A DNA stretch of 64,000 nucleotides, taken from assembly GCF_964340395.1 (NCBI RefSeq), contig NC_135562.1, positions 15,547,296-15,611,295 of the forward strand, given 5' to 3'. Positions within the stretch are counted from its first letter, which is position 1; each line of letters opens with the position of its first letter. Of this stretch, positions 31,027-42,849 are shown piece after piece. The translations under genes were made by a program, and so were the position numbers. The DNA comes from Glandiceps talaboti. Lineage: Eukaryota > Hemichordata > Enteropneusta > Spengelidae. The notes below the pieces were generated by a model. The model did no database searches. It was not told the origin of the DNA and saw only the letters and a program-made list of their open reading frames with translations.

Positions 31027-31100
<74 letters not shown>
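31027..31100. repeat. (GACA)n microsatellite in a GA-rich tract
   Basis: About 18 units inside a purine-rich stretch (30980-31250). The long open frame across it (30659-31297) is a composition artefact. Confidence 0.95.
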
Positions 31101-31103
<3 letters not shown>

Positions 31104-31544
31104 AAGACAGAGAGACAGAGATAGATAAACAGGCAGAGACAGAGACACACAGTGAGAAACAGGCAGGCAAGCTGACAGACAAAAAGACAGATAAAGGGAA
31201 GAGACACCCACAGACTGAGACAGACATGTACACAGAGATAGAGAAGGGAGGGAGAACATCAAAGACATTTCACACAGAAAATACACAATTTCACTAATAT
31301 TGAATCATCATTTCAGAAAATTATCAAGACATTTAATACATTTGAACTTTACTCTCGTCAAACATTTTACATTTGATACATTTGAACGTCAAACATACTT
31401 TTTTATTCAATTTTTAATGAGGTCCCGAAATTTCAAAATTTGATCAATAGGCGAAGTCGGTGTACCATAATCTAAACCCATGGAAATTATATAAAGTTAT
31501 GTACGAATAATGAATTCAGTTTTGAAGTCGCTGCGCCGTTACAT

Positions 31545-31704
31545 CCGCCGCCGCCGCCGTAGTCTCGCTGCCAGACTCGTGACTATCGTCCCTAATCTGT
31601 TTATGTATGCCGAGCGGCAAGTCCTCTCTTCTCGCGGCTGCGCTGCTCGGCATACATAAACGGATTAGGAGCGATAGTCACGAGTCTGGCAGCGAGCGAG
31701 ACTA

Positions 31705-31717
<13 letters not shown>
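31545..31717. mobile_element. Foldback element with ~73-bp arms and GCC-repeat ends
   Basis: The left arm 31545-31618 (ccgccgcc...tagtctcgctgccagactc...tatgccgagc) is the near reverse complement of the right arm 31641-31717, with a ~22-base loop. Both outer ends are (CCG)n. The right end runs on into the CAC/CAA trinucleotide tract. GC content is far above the surroundings. Confidence 0.85.
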
Positions 31718-31736
<19 letters not shown>

Positions 31737-31766
31737 ACCACCACCACCACCACCACCACCACCACC

Positions 31767-31827
<61 letters not shown>

Positions 31828-31838
31828 GGAATCGCAGC

Positions 31839-31875
<37 letters not shown>

Positions 31876-31894
31876 CCACCACCACCAACAACAA

Positions 31895-31925
<31 letters not shown>

Positions 31926-31953
31926 AACAAAAACAAAAACAAAAACAACAGCG

Positions 31954-32001
<48 letters not shown>

Positions 32002-32003
32002 CA
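31706..32003. repeat. Trinucleotide tract (CCG)n, (CAC)n, (CAA)n
   Basis: About 300 bases of uninterrupted three-base periodicity move from CCG through CAC to CAA, with embedded CAG, AAC and CACC blocks. Poly-His/poly-Gln, poly-Cys and poly-Leu frames span it. None has splice or start context tying it to a gene. Confidence 0.96.
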
Positions 32004-32009
32004 ATCATC

Positions 32010-32685
32010 ATCACCATCTGTCCCTCTATGTTCGTCCTACGTGAATGTGTGTATGCATGTTTGTGTATTTCGGAGCACTGCAGGATTGCCGTCGGCAAAA
32101 AGCCTTCACTATTCAGTATACCATGAATGTTTGACACGGTGTTATGACATTAAATCTCCACGTCTAGCCTTGCGTGTTTGGTAAAGATCGACTCAAAGGC
32201 ACTTGAAATCTATTAGTTGGTACTCTTTATACTAAACTGTATTTTCATTATCAAATGTTTTTTTGTCAATCTCCGATTTTTTCTTTGACACACTACATCT
32301 CACAAATACGTTGCAAGCAATGTCCTACACTGTCGCCATGGCCACCATACCCAAACCGAGTAGACGTTTGATGACTATTGTTGTCCACCTGGTCTTCTTT
32401 TATTGTCGTTGAAAAGACATATAAGGTTTGGACACCGATCTGAAAATATCAACGTACAAAAAAGACACTGAAAATCTACACACAATTACGTAAATGTACA
32501 GAAGTTAATAGGTGTGAGATATACATAAAGATGCATTGGCAGTTGTGTATGTTTTTTTATTTTTTGATCTTCAATATTATAGTCATTGATATATCTACTG
32601 TAAACCTGGCACGCAATCACAGCGCCCTCCTGACCTGGGTGTGTTAACACACAAAAATCGCTGTCTGTGATGCATTGTTGTGACA
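32010..32685. other. Intergenic, no gene recognised
   Basis: No repeats or supported exons. Confidence 0.5.
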
Positions 32686-32688
32686 AAG

Positions 32689-32870
32689 AATGGGATGCCT
32701 CCTTCATGGGTGTCACAATACATTACTTACGCTGTGACGTGAATTCTGGAAAACAGTCTTCTGGTCACAGGACAGTATGTATGAAGATAACAACTACTGT
32801 GTACAATGAAAAACATGGACGGTCATCTGAAATAACGGTGTTTCTCGATCGATGCATGGTACCTGATTAG
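32689..32870 (+). other. Candidate terminal exon of an unrecognised secreted-type protein (weak)
   Basis: The frame after a weak acceptor (tgacaaag) encodes ~60 residues ending in TAG: EWDASFMGVTIHYLRCDV, HRTVCMKITTTVYNEKHG, EITVFLDRCMVPD. Three Cys and alternating strand-like segments suggest an extracellular beta-rich domain end. It is phase 1 and thus compatible with the candidate exon at 29010-29122, but the acceptor lacks a good pyrimidine tract. No family is recognised. Confidence 0.25.
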
Positions 32871-32894
32871 TCTTACAAATCATGAACTCAACTA

Positions 32895-33715
32895 GGTGGA
32901 ATGTTTTAATTTGAATAATCCGATATCCAAAATTGGCTGCTACTCATCAAATTGGTTTGATAGTTACAAGCTCAATATGTGGTTTCTTGTAATTGGATTT
33001 ACACTCTTTTCCAATTGGCTGCTAACCAATCAGTTTCCAAACTATAAACTCAACAGGCTATTACTTTTTGTATATTGGATCTGCACACTCCTTTTCCATT
33101 GGCTGTTACCCGATTGTTTCCAAACTATAAGCTCACCAGGTGGTTTTATTGTAATTCGATCTGGATACCCCTTACCCATTCGTTGGCTGCTAACCAATCA
33201 CTTTCCAAACTACAAACTCAACAGATGGTTTTGTGTAATTCGATTCATACACGCCTTTTCCATTGGCTATAACCCGATTGTTTCCAAACTATAATCTCAA
33301 CAGGTGGTTTCTTGTAATTCGATCCAGATATCCCTTTCTGATTGGCTGTTAACTGATGAGTCGTTTCCAAACTATAAACTCAACAGGTGGTTTCTTGTAA
33401 TTGGATACAGATATCCCTTTCTGATTGGCTGTTAACTGATGAGTCGTTTCCAAATTACAAACTCAACAGGTGGTTTCTTGTAATTCGATCCAGATATCCC
33501 TTTCTGATTGGCTGTTAACTGATGAGTCGTTTCCAAAGTACAAACTCAACAGGTGGATTCTTGTAATTCGATCCAGATATCCCTTTCTGATTGGCTGCTA
33601 ACTGATGAGTCGTTTCCAAACTATAAACTCAACCAGGTGGTTTCTTGTAATTGGATACAGATATCCCCTTTCATCTGCTGCTAACCATGTGATTAGTTTC
33701 CAAATTAGGAAATCC
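32895..33715. repeat. 83-bp minisatellite, about ten units
   Basis: The caaa(c/t)ta(t/c)aaactcaac segment recurs at 33368, 33451 and 33534, exactly 83 bases apart. Units are more diverged and slightly variable in length to the left. Most units contain gattggctg, i.e. an inverted CCAAT-box core. Short ORFs across the array are artefacts. Confidence 0.92.
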
Positions 33716-34111
33716 ACAGGAGCTTTCTTTTAAAGGGACTTGGACCTCCCTCAAGTTTGGCTGATACACATTGGAAATTGAAGAATAACTATTGTTAATC
33801 TTACTCGTGCTGATGCTTTCAAAAAATGTTTTTATTTTATAACCAAGTTTAGTTGTGATTTCGTGTCCCGTGTGTCTATGGTTTGATTCGTTCGTTCGTT
33901 TGTTAGTGAAGTGATGGTGATAAAGTGATAATTTCATTTTTTTTGTTTGAATAAAACCGAGTATTAATATTATAAAAATCCACAAAAGAAGAAATATGCT
34001 ATCTCAGCGTCTTTATCATCTCTCCCCCACAGTGGAGATGGATGACAAGCGCGCCCTCAACGGTTGATCTTTCAATATATAAAACGATAGATCGAGACAC
34101 ATGAGAACATA

Positions 34112-34878
34112 GGGGACCTTCAGGGGCGGGGGAGATCAGGCCCAGTCTGTTCCTTAAAATATGACCCTCCTCCGATTCCTTCGTTCTAAAAAGTGGCCCT
34201 CCCTCCATTTCCTTTCTCTAAAACATAACAGTCTCCCCCTGTTAAAAAATTCAAAAACATGGTTTAAATGCTGTCAGACATGGAAAAGGACACTAGTCCC
34301 AGAAACAAATATTTGAAGGACGTAATCCCACCGCTGCCACCACGTTGAAAGTTTGAACCGTATTTCACTACCACTATACCATCGGAATGAATTTGTGTAA
34401 AAATCGGCACAGTATTAATCAATACCTGTGTTTGGATTTCATTGGCTGAACGGAAGGCCGGCTAGAAAGTTAACTCCAAAATACTACGGTAGTTGGGCAC
34501 ACTCCCAATATTGTCAGGACTGAGGTCAACATCTCCTCAATATTATCCCTAATATCTTACTCAACTGTTCTAATTTTACTCCTGTGAGACTCACTGTGAC
34601 TTCTCTCCTCACATCGCACTTGACAATCAATTTACTACATGCATGGTTGTTTGCAGCTATTTGATTGACATGGTCTGGTAATTTTCTTCCTAAGTCCAAC
34701 CGATGTGGCAGCAGTGGGGTGCCAAATTCCCCAAACACTGCAAAATTAGGCAATATCAAAGTCAAAGTAAAGCGTGACCTCCCCTTATCTCATTTTCTAA
34801 AATTATGGCCCTCCCCGAAAACGGATTTGTAATAAGTGACCCCCATTCCCCCGCTCCTTATAATTACTGAAGGCTTCC
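34112..34878. mobile_element. Second copy of the GGGAGC-type MITE, longer and diverged
   Basis: The left end ggggaccttca...gggggagatcaggcc matches the left end of 18282-18615. The right end (tccccgaaaacggatttgtaa, attactgaaggcttcc) matches its right end, and the two ends are inverted relative to each other. The extra ~430 bases in the middle could be an insertion or the longer parent form. Flanks are ATA and TAA, so the target duplication is imperfect. Confidence 0.65.
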
Positions 34879-35131
34879 TAATATCGCAAAAACGTGAACT
34901 CATTCATATAAATAATTGGACTGAATTCTTCGGTGGTACGTGGGGCGTTTTAAAAAGCGCCACCAACGGCGAACCAAGACCGTAAGGTATGTCTTTTTGT
35001 TCTGGCTTCTCTAACAAATGATTAGTGTTGCATGCACGTAGTAGCTTACAAACTGCGATGAAATGTATCAGTCTTGTGTACAACTGTATATTATATCTAC
35101 AATTGTGGTTTTTCTTCTTCTCAATTTTCAG

Positions 35132-35343
35132 AGAGGATGACGGAGCAAGAGATCTATGAAGCATTCCGAGCTATGGACACTGATGACAGTGGAACAATCA
35201 CATACGATGAACTACGTGCAGTGATCAAAAGACTCGGTGAAAATCTAACAGAAGACGACATTGAAGACATGATTGAGTTAGCGGACACTAACAAAGACGG
35301 TGAAATAGACTACGGGGAATTTGTTAGAGTCATGAAAATGTAA
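35132..35343 (+). CDS. Calmodulin-like EF-hand pair, terminal exon (partial gene or 68-aa mini-gene)
   Basis: The exon follows a good acceptor (ttcttctcaattttcag) at 35131 in phase 1 and ends with TAA at 35341-35343. It encodes two complete EF-hands, with 12-residue loops DTDDSGTITYDE and DTNKDGEIDYGE, both with acidic residues at positions 1, 3 and 12 and Gly at position 6. The linker RLGENLTEDDIEDMI is as in the C-lobe of calmodulin or troponin C. Two readings are possible: the last exon of a four-EF-hand protein whose upstream exons were not found, or a small protein starting at the ATG at 35137 (68 aa). Ca2+ binding is expected from the loops; the partner is unknown. Confidence 0.75.
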
Positions 35344-35344
35344 T

Positions 35345-35615
35345 ATAATGACATCATAGTAATACCATTTCAAAGATGACGTCATCGGGATATTGTTTCA
35401 AAAATGATACCATTAAAATACTATTGCAAAGATGACGTCATAGGAATATTATTTTAAAGATGACGTGATAGGGGTATTATTTCAAAGATGATGTGATAGG
35501 TATTATTTCAAAGATGACGTCACAGGTATATTAGTTCAAAGATGACGTCATAGGGATGTCATTTCAAAGATGGTGTCGTTAATACGTTATCTTTTTCAAA
35601 GATGACGTCATATAT
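35345..35615. promoter_or_regulatory. Minisatellite of CRE-like palindromes (TGACGTCA)
   Basis: Imperfect ~28-base units of ttcaaagatgacgtcatagg start a few bases after the EF-hand stop codon. Exact TGACGTCA occurs at 35377, 35433, 35515, 35543 and 35603, with one-base variants at 35461 and near 35490. TGACGTCA is the consensus cAMP-response element bound by CREB/ATF factors. Function here is inference; it may be only a tandem repeat whose unit happens to contain the site. Confidence 0.7.
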
Positions 35616-35619
35616 AGTA

Positions 35620-36534
35620 TATCATTACGAAAGAAAATAATGATATACACATATAATTATATCTAATCTATCTTAGATTGCAGATAATTTATTTGACATT
35701 TTGAGTCTAAACCGTCTGAATGAATGATGAAGTAATATAGCCGTGTACTATATGCATGGTATCAAGACCACGGTAATAACAGTCCAGTCAACGGTGTGGT
35801 TCGGACTATGGGCAAACTCGTGCATTGCTGTAGTGAATAGTGGTTCCTCTAAAAGGTGTTTGAACCCAAATGATGTTTAGAGAGTTGGCAGAGAACAACC
35901 ACATTTATGTAATTAACGCGATACATGTAAACTGTAGATTCTCCCTGTGACATACTACATCCACCCATAGGAATACGGTTCACAATATTGCCACAGAGAG
36001 ACCTGGTGTTTTTATACGACTATATACTACACAGTCATTCCAAAACATTAGTCTTAAAAACTACATTGTCGTTCGCTCGCATTGTTAGAATGCTACACAG
36101 TGTATGCATGACATAGAGGACACGGCTATGTCACACAAGTTCTCACAATTCTTATCATCCGATGTGTTTAGCTTGAAAGCAGTCGTCGGTTGTTAAAGGC
36201 ACAGACAAGGAAGCTAACGTGGTATAAATACAAACATACAAGTGTGAAGTTCAAGATCAAGATCACTTTATTTACACCTATCATATTTGTGATCGAAAGC
36301 CACCGGCAAATTATTTCATTCATAGGAAATTCAATTACATGCATTTGACTAGTGTATCAACTAGTACTCTTTGATGACGATTTATTTATACAACTTTAAG
36401 TCTATATGTATGACGTCACTACGTTAAACTGTCTTTGATGAGAATTTCAGATAAAGTGAGAGATTCCGTAGTTTTTAATTTGATAATTAGCATTTTCTGT
36501 TGTCATGTATTTACATTCTAACAATATATAAGGA

Positions 36535-36535
<1 letters not shown>
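35620..36535. other. Intergenic, no gene recognised
   Basis: No array or supported exon. A single TGACGTCA lies at 36412. Confidence 0.55.
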
Positions 36536-36571
<36 letters not shown>

Positions 36572-36681
36572 CAGACAAGTGGATATATATGTGTGTCATA
36601 AATATACTGACAGGTAGATCAACAGAGGACTTTGAAGATCACACACATAGATGTATATAGGTAAAGGAATATAAATATTGC

Positions 36682-36761
<80 letters not shown>

Positions 36762-36765
36762 CTGA
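36536..36765. repeat. (GACA)n and (GA)n microsatellites
   Basis: GACA units run from 36536 to 36573. After a ~100-base spacer, an almost pure GA run occupies 36681-36759. The Leu/Ser repeat frames on the minus strand are artefacts. Confidence 0.95.
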
Positions 36766-37539
36766 GATACAGACAGAGAGAGGCAGAGGGAGAGAGGGAG
36801 AGGGAAGAGAGGGAGAAAGGATAAAACAAACAGACGTAGACAGAAAGACAGACATAGTGAGGTAGTGAGCTGAGACACACCCACAGACAGAAGGGACAGG
36901 GATACAGGAGATGATTTTTATCCATTTACATGTCAACTTAATGTTTCGATAATACAAGTTATATTTAATGTATGCTACTTTTACCATAATTACAACGTCA
37001 TTTTGTTGGCAGCTGAACATGTCTGCGTCTGATGCTATTGCCACTTCATCTATAAAATGTTCGTTTGCCTGATTGCCAGATTGCAGTTAACACTTTCACA
37101 AGCACAGCATCAACCGTATGACGTGATATACACAGTGGTCCCTTGTTCAGTCAGTCGCCTAGCATTGTATATGAAGCCGTTGACGTGTCTCCTTAGAGAG
37201 CGACCCCAACGGCGAGAGTGGGTAACCGAGGCTTTCAATGAGTCGGCCAGTCGATCAATCTGTCACTCACCTTTCTATTGAACCCCTAACTCACTGAAAA
37301 ACCTCATGTACTCCTTTAACAAAATTAATTTATCAATAAATTACTCATTTGACATCCATAGTTCATATAAAGCAATTAATTCACTGAAGAGCTGTTTGAA
37401 GAAACTTTCAGATGGAATGTTGACTCTTGATAGCTGAGGAAATAAACAACCTTCAAACGATTCATAGACACTTTCGTGTAGGGTCTGTAATCGGTTACAC
37501 ATTAAATAAATCAGTTCTTATCATTACATTTGTCTCCAA

Positions 37540-37780
37540 TGAATGAATGAATGAATGAATGAATGAATGAATGAATGAATGAATGAATGAATGAATGAAT
37601 GAAGTGAATGAGTGACTGATCGTAAATAAATAAATGAATGAATGAATGAATGAGCGGATGGATTGAGTGAGTGAGTGAGTGAGTGAGTGAGTGAGTTAGT
37701 GAGTGAGTGGGGGAGTTAGTGAGTGAGTGAGTGAGTGAGTGAGTGAGTGAGTGAGTGAGTGAGTTAGTGAGTGGATGAAT
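37540..37780. repeat. (GAAT)n and (GAGT)n tetranucleotide arrays
   Basis: Perfect GAAT units 37540-37602, a second GAAT run near 37630-37655, and GAGT units with sparse changes 37664-37765. Confidence 0.96.
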
Positions 37781-37810
37781 GAGTCAAGTGAATGAATCAT
37801 CCAATCAACA

Positions 37811-37857
37811 ATCGATCGATCGATCGATCTATCAATAGGTCAGTCAGTCAGTCAGTC

Positions 37858-37913
<56 letters not shown>

Positions 37914-37922
37914 GGTCGGTCG
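37811..37922. repeat. (GATC)n then (CAGT)n microsatellite
   Basis: GATC 37811-37830, then CAGT units with periodic CCGT changes 37838-37922. The open frame through it (37792-38100) is not supported as a gene. Confidence 0.94.
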
Positions 37923-38799
37923 AACAATCGAAAAATCTATGTTATATATGTTTGCTTGGCGACGAGCCAATATATATGGGAATGTCACGTGCATGGCATC
38001 GATCCCTACTCGAGGTTTACATCAAGGCGCAGGTTCGACTAGATTCGTACGTCATGTCATGTTGTTCCGCTCAAGGGCCGTCTTTTTTAGTGAGTGCTGA
38101 CGGACTGGGTATTAAAGACAACACGTACATGATATCGCACAGTCCATAAAGTGTAGGGGCTTGGCATGGATGACATGTAGTGGCATGTATATACGTAAAA
38201 CGATTATTAACCATTAACTGTTGACTTTAGTATATAGACTAGTAACAGCACTGACGGCTACTACCGGGATACATTGACGGAAACAAACATTGGAACGGAT
38301 ACATACATAATAACAAATGTAACGTTGTGAAATTTGTTAGTCTTAATGATACTAATGATGATTTATCGTAGTTGGTGGTATACTAGAATGAAAAATGCCT
38401 TAATAATGAAAATTAACTGTACTGACATTTATGATAGAGAAATATGTCAACACTACACTACATGTAATAAAATACATTTAATTAATCACATTTCTAAAGA
38501 TTGTGATACCTCGCCCCTTTAATTTTGTCATTAAATACAGGCAAGTCGATAAATTCTGTACAGTTGTGTGTTGTTTTATAAATTGACACACTAAACATTA
38601 ATTGTTTTACTCTACGGTTTCTAGGTACACAGTGCGTTGACCTCGTCAGTACAAGGTACTTTCCCGCCAATATTCTGTGTACAGTAAATACATATTCACA
38701 TTTCACAGAAATAGTTGAAACACATGTATGTGTATTTCAATCAACATTTGGTTTAGTAGACATTAATTAGAAATTAGAGATAGCTACACCAAATCATAC

Positions 38800-39010
38800 A
38801 CACATCCATCCATCCATCCATCCATCCATCCATCCATGTATGCATGCATGCACGCACGCACACGCACACATACATACATACATACATACATACATACATA
38901 CATGCATACATACATACATACATACATGCATGCATACATACATACATACATACATACATACATACACGTACATACATACATACATATATACATACATACA
39001 TACATACATA
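38800..39010. repeat. (CATC)n, (CATG/CACG)n, (ACAT)n microsatellite
   Basis: Starts with CATC units, then a CATG/CACG zone, then ~35 ACAT units with scattered changes. A similar array starts 80 bases downstream. Confidence 0.96.
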
Positions 39011-39087
39011 CTTTTTTATTTATTTATTTATTAATCTTTATACAGACACCATTTCAGTGCATTAGCACTGTTCTCCCAATGGATCCT

Positions 39088-39310
39088 GTACATACATGCA
39101 TACATACATACACACACTTACATACACACATATACATACATACACACATATACATACATACATACATACATACATACATACATACATACATACATACGCA
39201 TGCATGCACACACGCACACACACACATCCATGCACGCACACACACACATACATACATACATACATACATACATACATACATACATACATACATACATACA
39301 TACATACACA
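39088..39310. repeat. Second (ACAT)n / (CACA) microsatellite
   Basis: ACAT units with CACA interruptions and a GCATGCACAC zone at 39197-39245. The internal order parallels the array at 38800-39010, so the two may be halves of one array split by the ~75 bases between them. Confidence 0.95.
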
Positions 39311-39319
39311 TCGTATGTA

Positions 39320-40780
39320 CATAAATACACACACTGCTGTCTGCCTGTCTCACATGAAACTCTATCCCGTTCTCCCCACCCACCCACCCACCAAACAACC
39401 ATACAATCTTCAAGTGGTCTGACTACACATGTAAAATAGTTATTTGATGTATTCTGGACACTTGAAATAATACGTCAACTTGTCAGTCTGGGTCAACCAT
39501 TTCAGCAGACAAGTGATCAAACACACTGGTAAAACAAACAAAATGCAAAATAACATAATAGTAACCATAGTGATGGCAAAGGATAGGAATGTTCAGTGAC
39601 ACCTGCATGTATGGTTGCTCTTTGCCCCGATCAAGTAAAATGACTCAAGATCTGTTGGATTGCCATTTCAAAAATAATTACTTAAATGTGCAGTGAAATG
39701 AGATAATTTCATGAGTTTGTCGTGTTTATAGTGGTAACAGTTTTAATGATTATGTGCTGCGTTATTTAACCGTGGTCAGTAGAGGTCGTGATAGTGTAAT
39801 ATGACGTAAACACACTGTCTCACAACATATGTATGTGAAGTTACATATCACGACATTGACCAACCACACACGGACTAATGTAATGAAATAGACACAATAA
39901 CACACAACCAAACTTTTCATTGTAAATAAGATTTTCAGGTAGTGTAGGTGACGTGTGTCCAATTCACGATTTCGTCACACCCTCGAGCCCCATTCGGTCG
40001 CTTTTGTGTGTACATGTATGTTTCTCTAAATGTTGCGATTGTACTCCGACACACATACCGACATACCATTGCATACTTTTCTCCTTTGGTACGACAGGAG
40101 GTGGGAGATAACATTTTTTTTCATCAATTAATGTAAAAAACAATAACATGTATGTTTCTTAAATTTCGAATATTGGGACAATAAAGTGGCTATAACCTCT
40201 ATCTACATGACTGAAACTCGAAGGAGCAATTCAACCTGAGGACCGTTACTGTGTGACCTTTACGTCACCTCCAACTTCGGTTGTTTTGACCCCCTACCCT
40301 TTGCCCACATTCATTCTACTTTGGTAATTTTGCCCCTGGCCATTTGCCCACACCCATATTCTGCTTCTTTTTGGTGCAACCCCCTGTTGTACACTAACCA
40401 ATAGATTTATAAACTTTATACTGAGATCTAGGAAACATAAAATATAGACCAAGTCGGTTCGGTCAAAGGGAATCATTCTGGAGTCCTTTGTTGTTGTTGC
40501 CATTCCATTCTAATCTAGTGCTTGAATGCTGCTTTGATGCTAAACTTCAAAGATTGTCTTTGAGGATCGCTGATGATGAAGTTAATGGCAAGTCAGGAAA
40601 AAAAATGTCGGCAAAGATAATTTACTACTAATGTTTAACACCTGTTGTAAGACCTTTTGATCTATCTGCCCTCAGTTGAACCGAAAATAGTTTTCTGATA
40701 TCGCATGTAAGATAGAGTTTTGCTCACATCACCACGATGTTATATCTCTATCATCTCTCTCATGTATTTTTAACTGACCG
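39320..40780. other. Intergenic, no gene recognised
   Basis: No repeat array beyond a short CCCA run (39378-39392). Short open frames lack domains or splice context. Confidence 0.55.
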
Positions 40781-40925
40781 GTGTGTGTATGTGGGGGTGG
40801 GGGTGGGGGTGAGGGTGGTGGTATTATTGGTGGGGGGGGGCGCATTTTCAAAAACACCAATTGAAGTGGGGGGGGGGTTATTTTGGAAAACATCACTTGA
40901 AATGGGGGACACATTGAAAAACGAC
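40781..40925. repeat. G-rich repeat, member 1 of a small family
   Basis: gtgtgtatgtggggg...ggggg...cattttcaaaaacacca...ttggaaaacatcacttg...gacacattgaaaaac. A related sequence lies at 41640-41770 (gtgtgtgtg...ggggggtcattttgg...agagaaaacatggcaacttg). The G-runs (several of 5-9 G) could form quadruplexes. Probably a low-copy dispersed repeat. Confidence 0.5.
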
Positions 40926-41639
40926 AGGATAAGTGTCAGCTTGGTGCCATGAAATGACTCCTGAACAAATGTAATTAGTAGCAATTTTCCTACCGTACAC
41001 GCTCCTCCATCCTTATTTTCCGCATATTTATGTCCCAAACACTATTTCTCAAACAGCAAATTAAAATAGTATTTGGGTACATGTATATAGTATTTAAGAA
41101 TGGCTAGTTGTGAATTACGGTAGGGTTTAAGGTTTTATCTTTCCATTTTCATTAAATTCACCACTGGGTATATATTGATGGCAGTTTTAACCGGTGGTTG
41201 AACTAGCCATTTGTGTTTTTAATCAATTTAATTAAGTTGTCATTCTCAAGATAAAAACTTGCTCTGAATGAAACATTATGGTATTGGCTACATCTGAATG
41301 AAGCCATAAATAATAATTGTACAATTGGTATATTGTAATTGGTTTTACTGCAGAGACTGTGTATAATACCACAAACAGGTATATGTGTCATAGGTAGCAT
41401 TTATATCATTAATTAGTTTATGTTGCTTTCTGCTGTTAACATTTGCTACATTTGTAAAGACTAACCTTTATAGAAAGAGCTGAATATTAACTGGCACCTA
41501 CTAATAATAACCACGTAATTATAGTCTCCCGTGGATTTATGCAGTGTAAAGTACTGACTAACAATATCCAATTACATTCATTTGGCGTTATAGTAACACC
41601 AATATAGTAAGACCTATAAAATGATATATTAAAAATATA

Positions 41640-41770
41640 CAGGGTGTGTGTGTGTGTGTGTGTGGTGGGGGGGGGGTCATTTTGGAAGATGTGGTACTTA
41701 CTGTGGGTCACTTTGGCTTTGGTTATAGGATGGGGGAGGGAGGGTCAGTTAGAGAAAACATGGCAACTTG
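41640..41770. repeat. G-rich repeat, member 2, with (GT)n
   Basis: About ten GT units followed by a 10-G run and a segment resembling 40835-40915. No coding evidence. Confidence 0.5.
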
Positions 41771-41774
41771 AAAA

Positions 41775-42700
41775 CACCGGCCCCCACAGTCAGGTATAAT
41801 GATCGGCCCCGTAAGGGATATAAACTAAGTTTGTCATACAGTATAAAATACCCTCTAAGGAAAACTTTTATATTGCAATCGGGATAAATGACCTTTGAAC
41901 TCTCTAGAGGCACGTAACTATGACGTGGCGCATATGGAAACAACCAGGGGTCAAACATGGGTTGCCCAGGAGGATTTTTTAAGTACACGCTGTGAAGTCT
42001 ATTTTTGAAGATATCAATAAGCCGTCTACGTTACTGATCTGTGCTCTGATAGCTCTCAGCGACGTAGACAGACATAGACACAAACAATCTACAAGCAAGG
42101 TTTACTCAAGGTTATATGTACATTGCACCTTAGTATAAAAAAAGCCAATAAACTCAGCTCGTACATAAATGATGAACCCGACCGGAGATGTTCATCACGT
42201 CTAGCTCTGTGACTGTAACCATGTTCGTTCGTAGCCCACTTACCTGGCGCGTCACTGCAACCGTGCTCATCAGAATTTTATGAAATAGACGTTTAAATTG
42301 GTCTCAATCCATTTCCCGTATGAATAAAAATAATCAAGTCGCTTTGCTATTTGGGATGAATTCGTGCGATGCGGTTTCTTTGTGAAGACAGAATACTGAA
42401 TTATTATAAAGTGGTCGGAAAGATACATTTATGTATTGCTAAGAATAATATTTACATTTCTAGGCTCGTCTCCATTTCTTGAGATCATAGACCGAGATTG
42501 TTATTTTGTGAAATACAGAAAAATATTTAGGTTTCCTTTAGAGACAATGAAATCGCATATTTTTATTATCTTTATAGAATTGCAAATTAATTTGTACTAT
42601 AAATAATTTTATTTCTGATATATTTCCGAACGGTAAAGGATTACGTGTTACTGTATAACTATGTCTGCCTGCCTGCCTGTCTGTGTGCATTCGTTCGTGC
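41775..42700. other. Intergenic, no gene recognised
   Basis: No repeats or supported exons. Confidence 0.5.
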
Positions 42701-42701
42701 G

Positions 42702-42773
42702 TATGAATGTATGTATGTATGTATGTATGTATGTATGTATGTATGTATGTATGTATGTATGTATGTATGTATA

Positions 42774-42849
<76 letters not shown>

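Noticed and set aside
30659-31297. 212-residue open frame with DRQTDRQT repeats
   Set aside because: Most of it is a (GACA)n and purine-rich tract. Only the short hydrophobic part near 30790-30845 was kept, as a weak candidate leader.
31601-32137. Poly-His/poly-Gln or poly-Leu/poly-Val protein
   Set aside because: It follows the CAC/CAA trinucleotide tract and an adjacent foldback arm. All frames are open and no flanking coding sequence exists.
32895-33715. CRISPR-like array (83-bp periodicity)
   Set aside because: The whole unit repeats, with no unique spacers, no cas genes and a eukaryotic context. It is a minisatellite.
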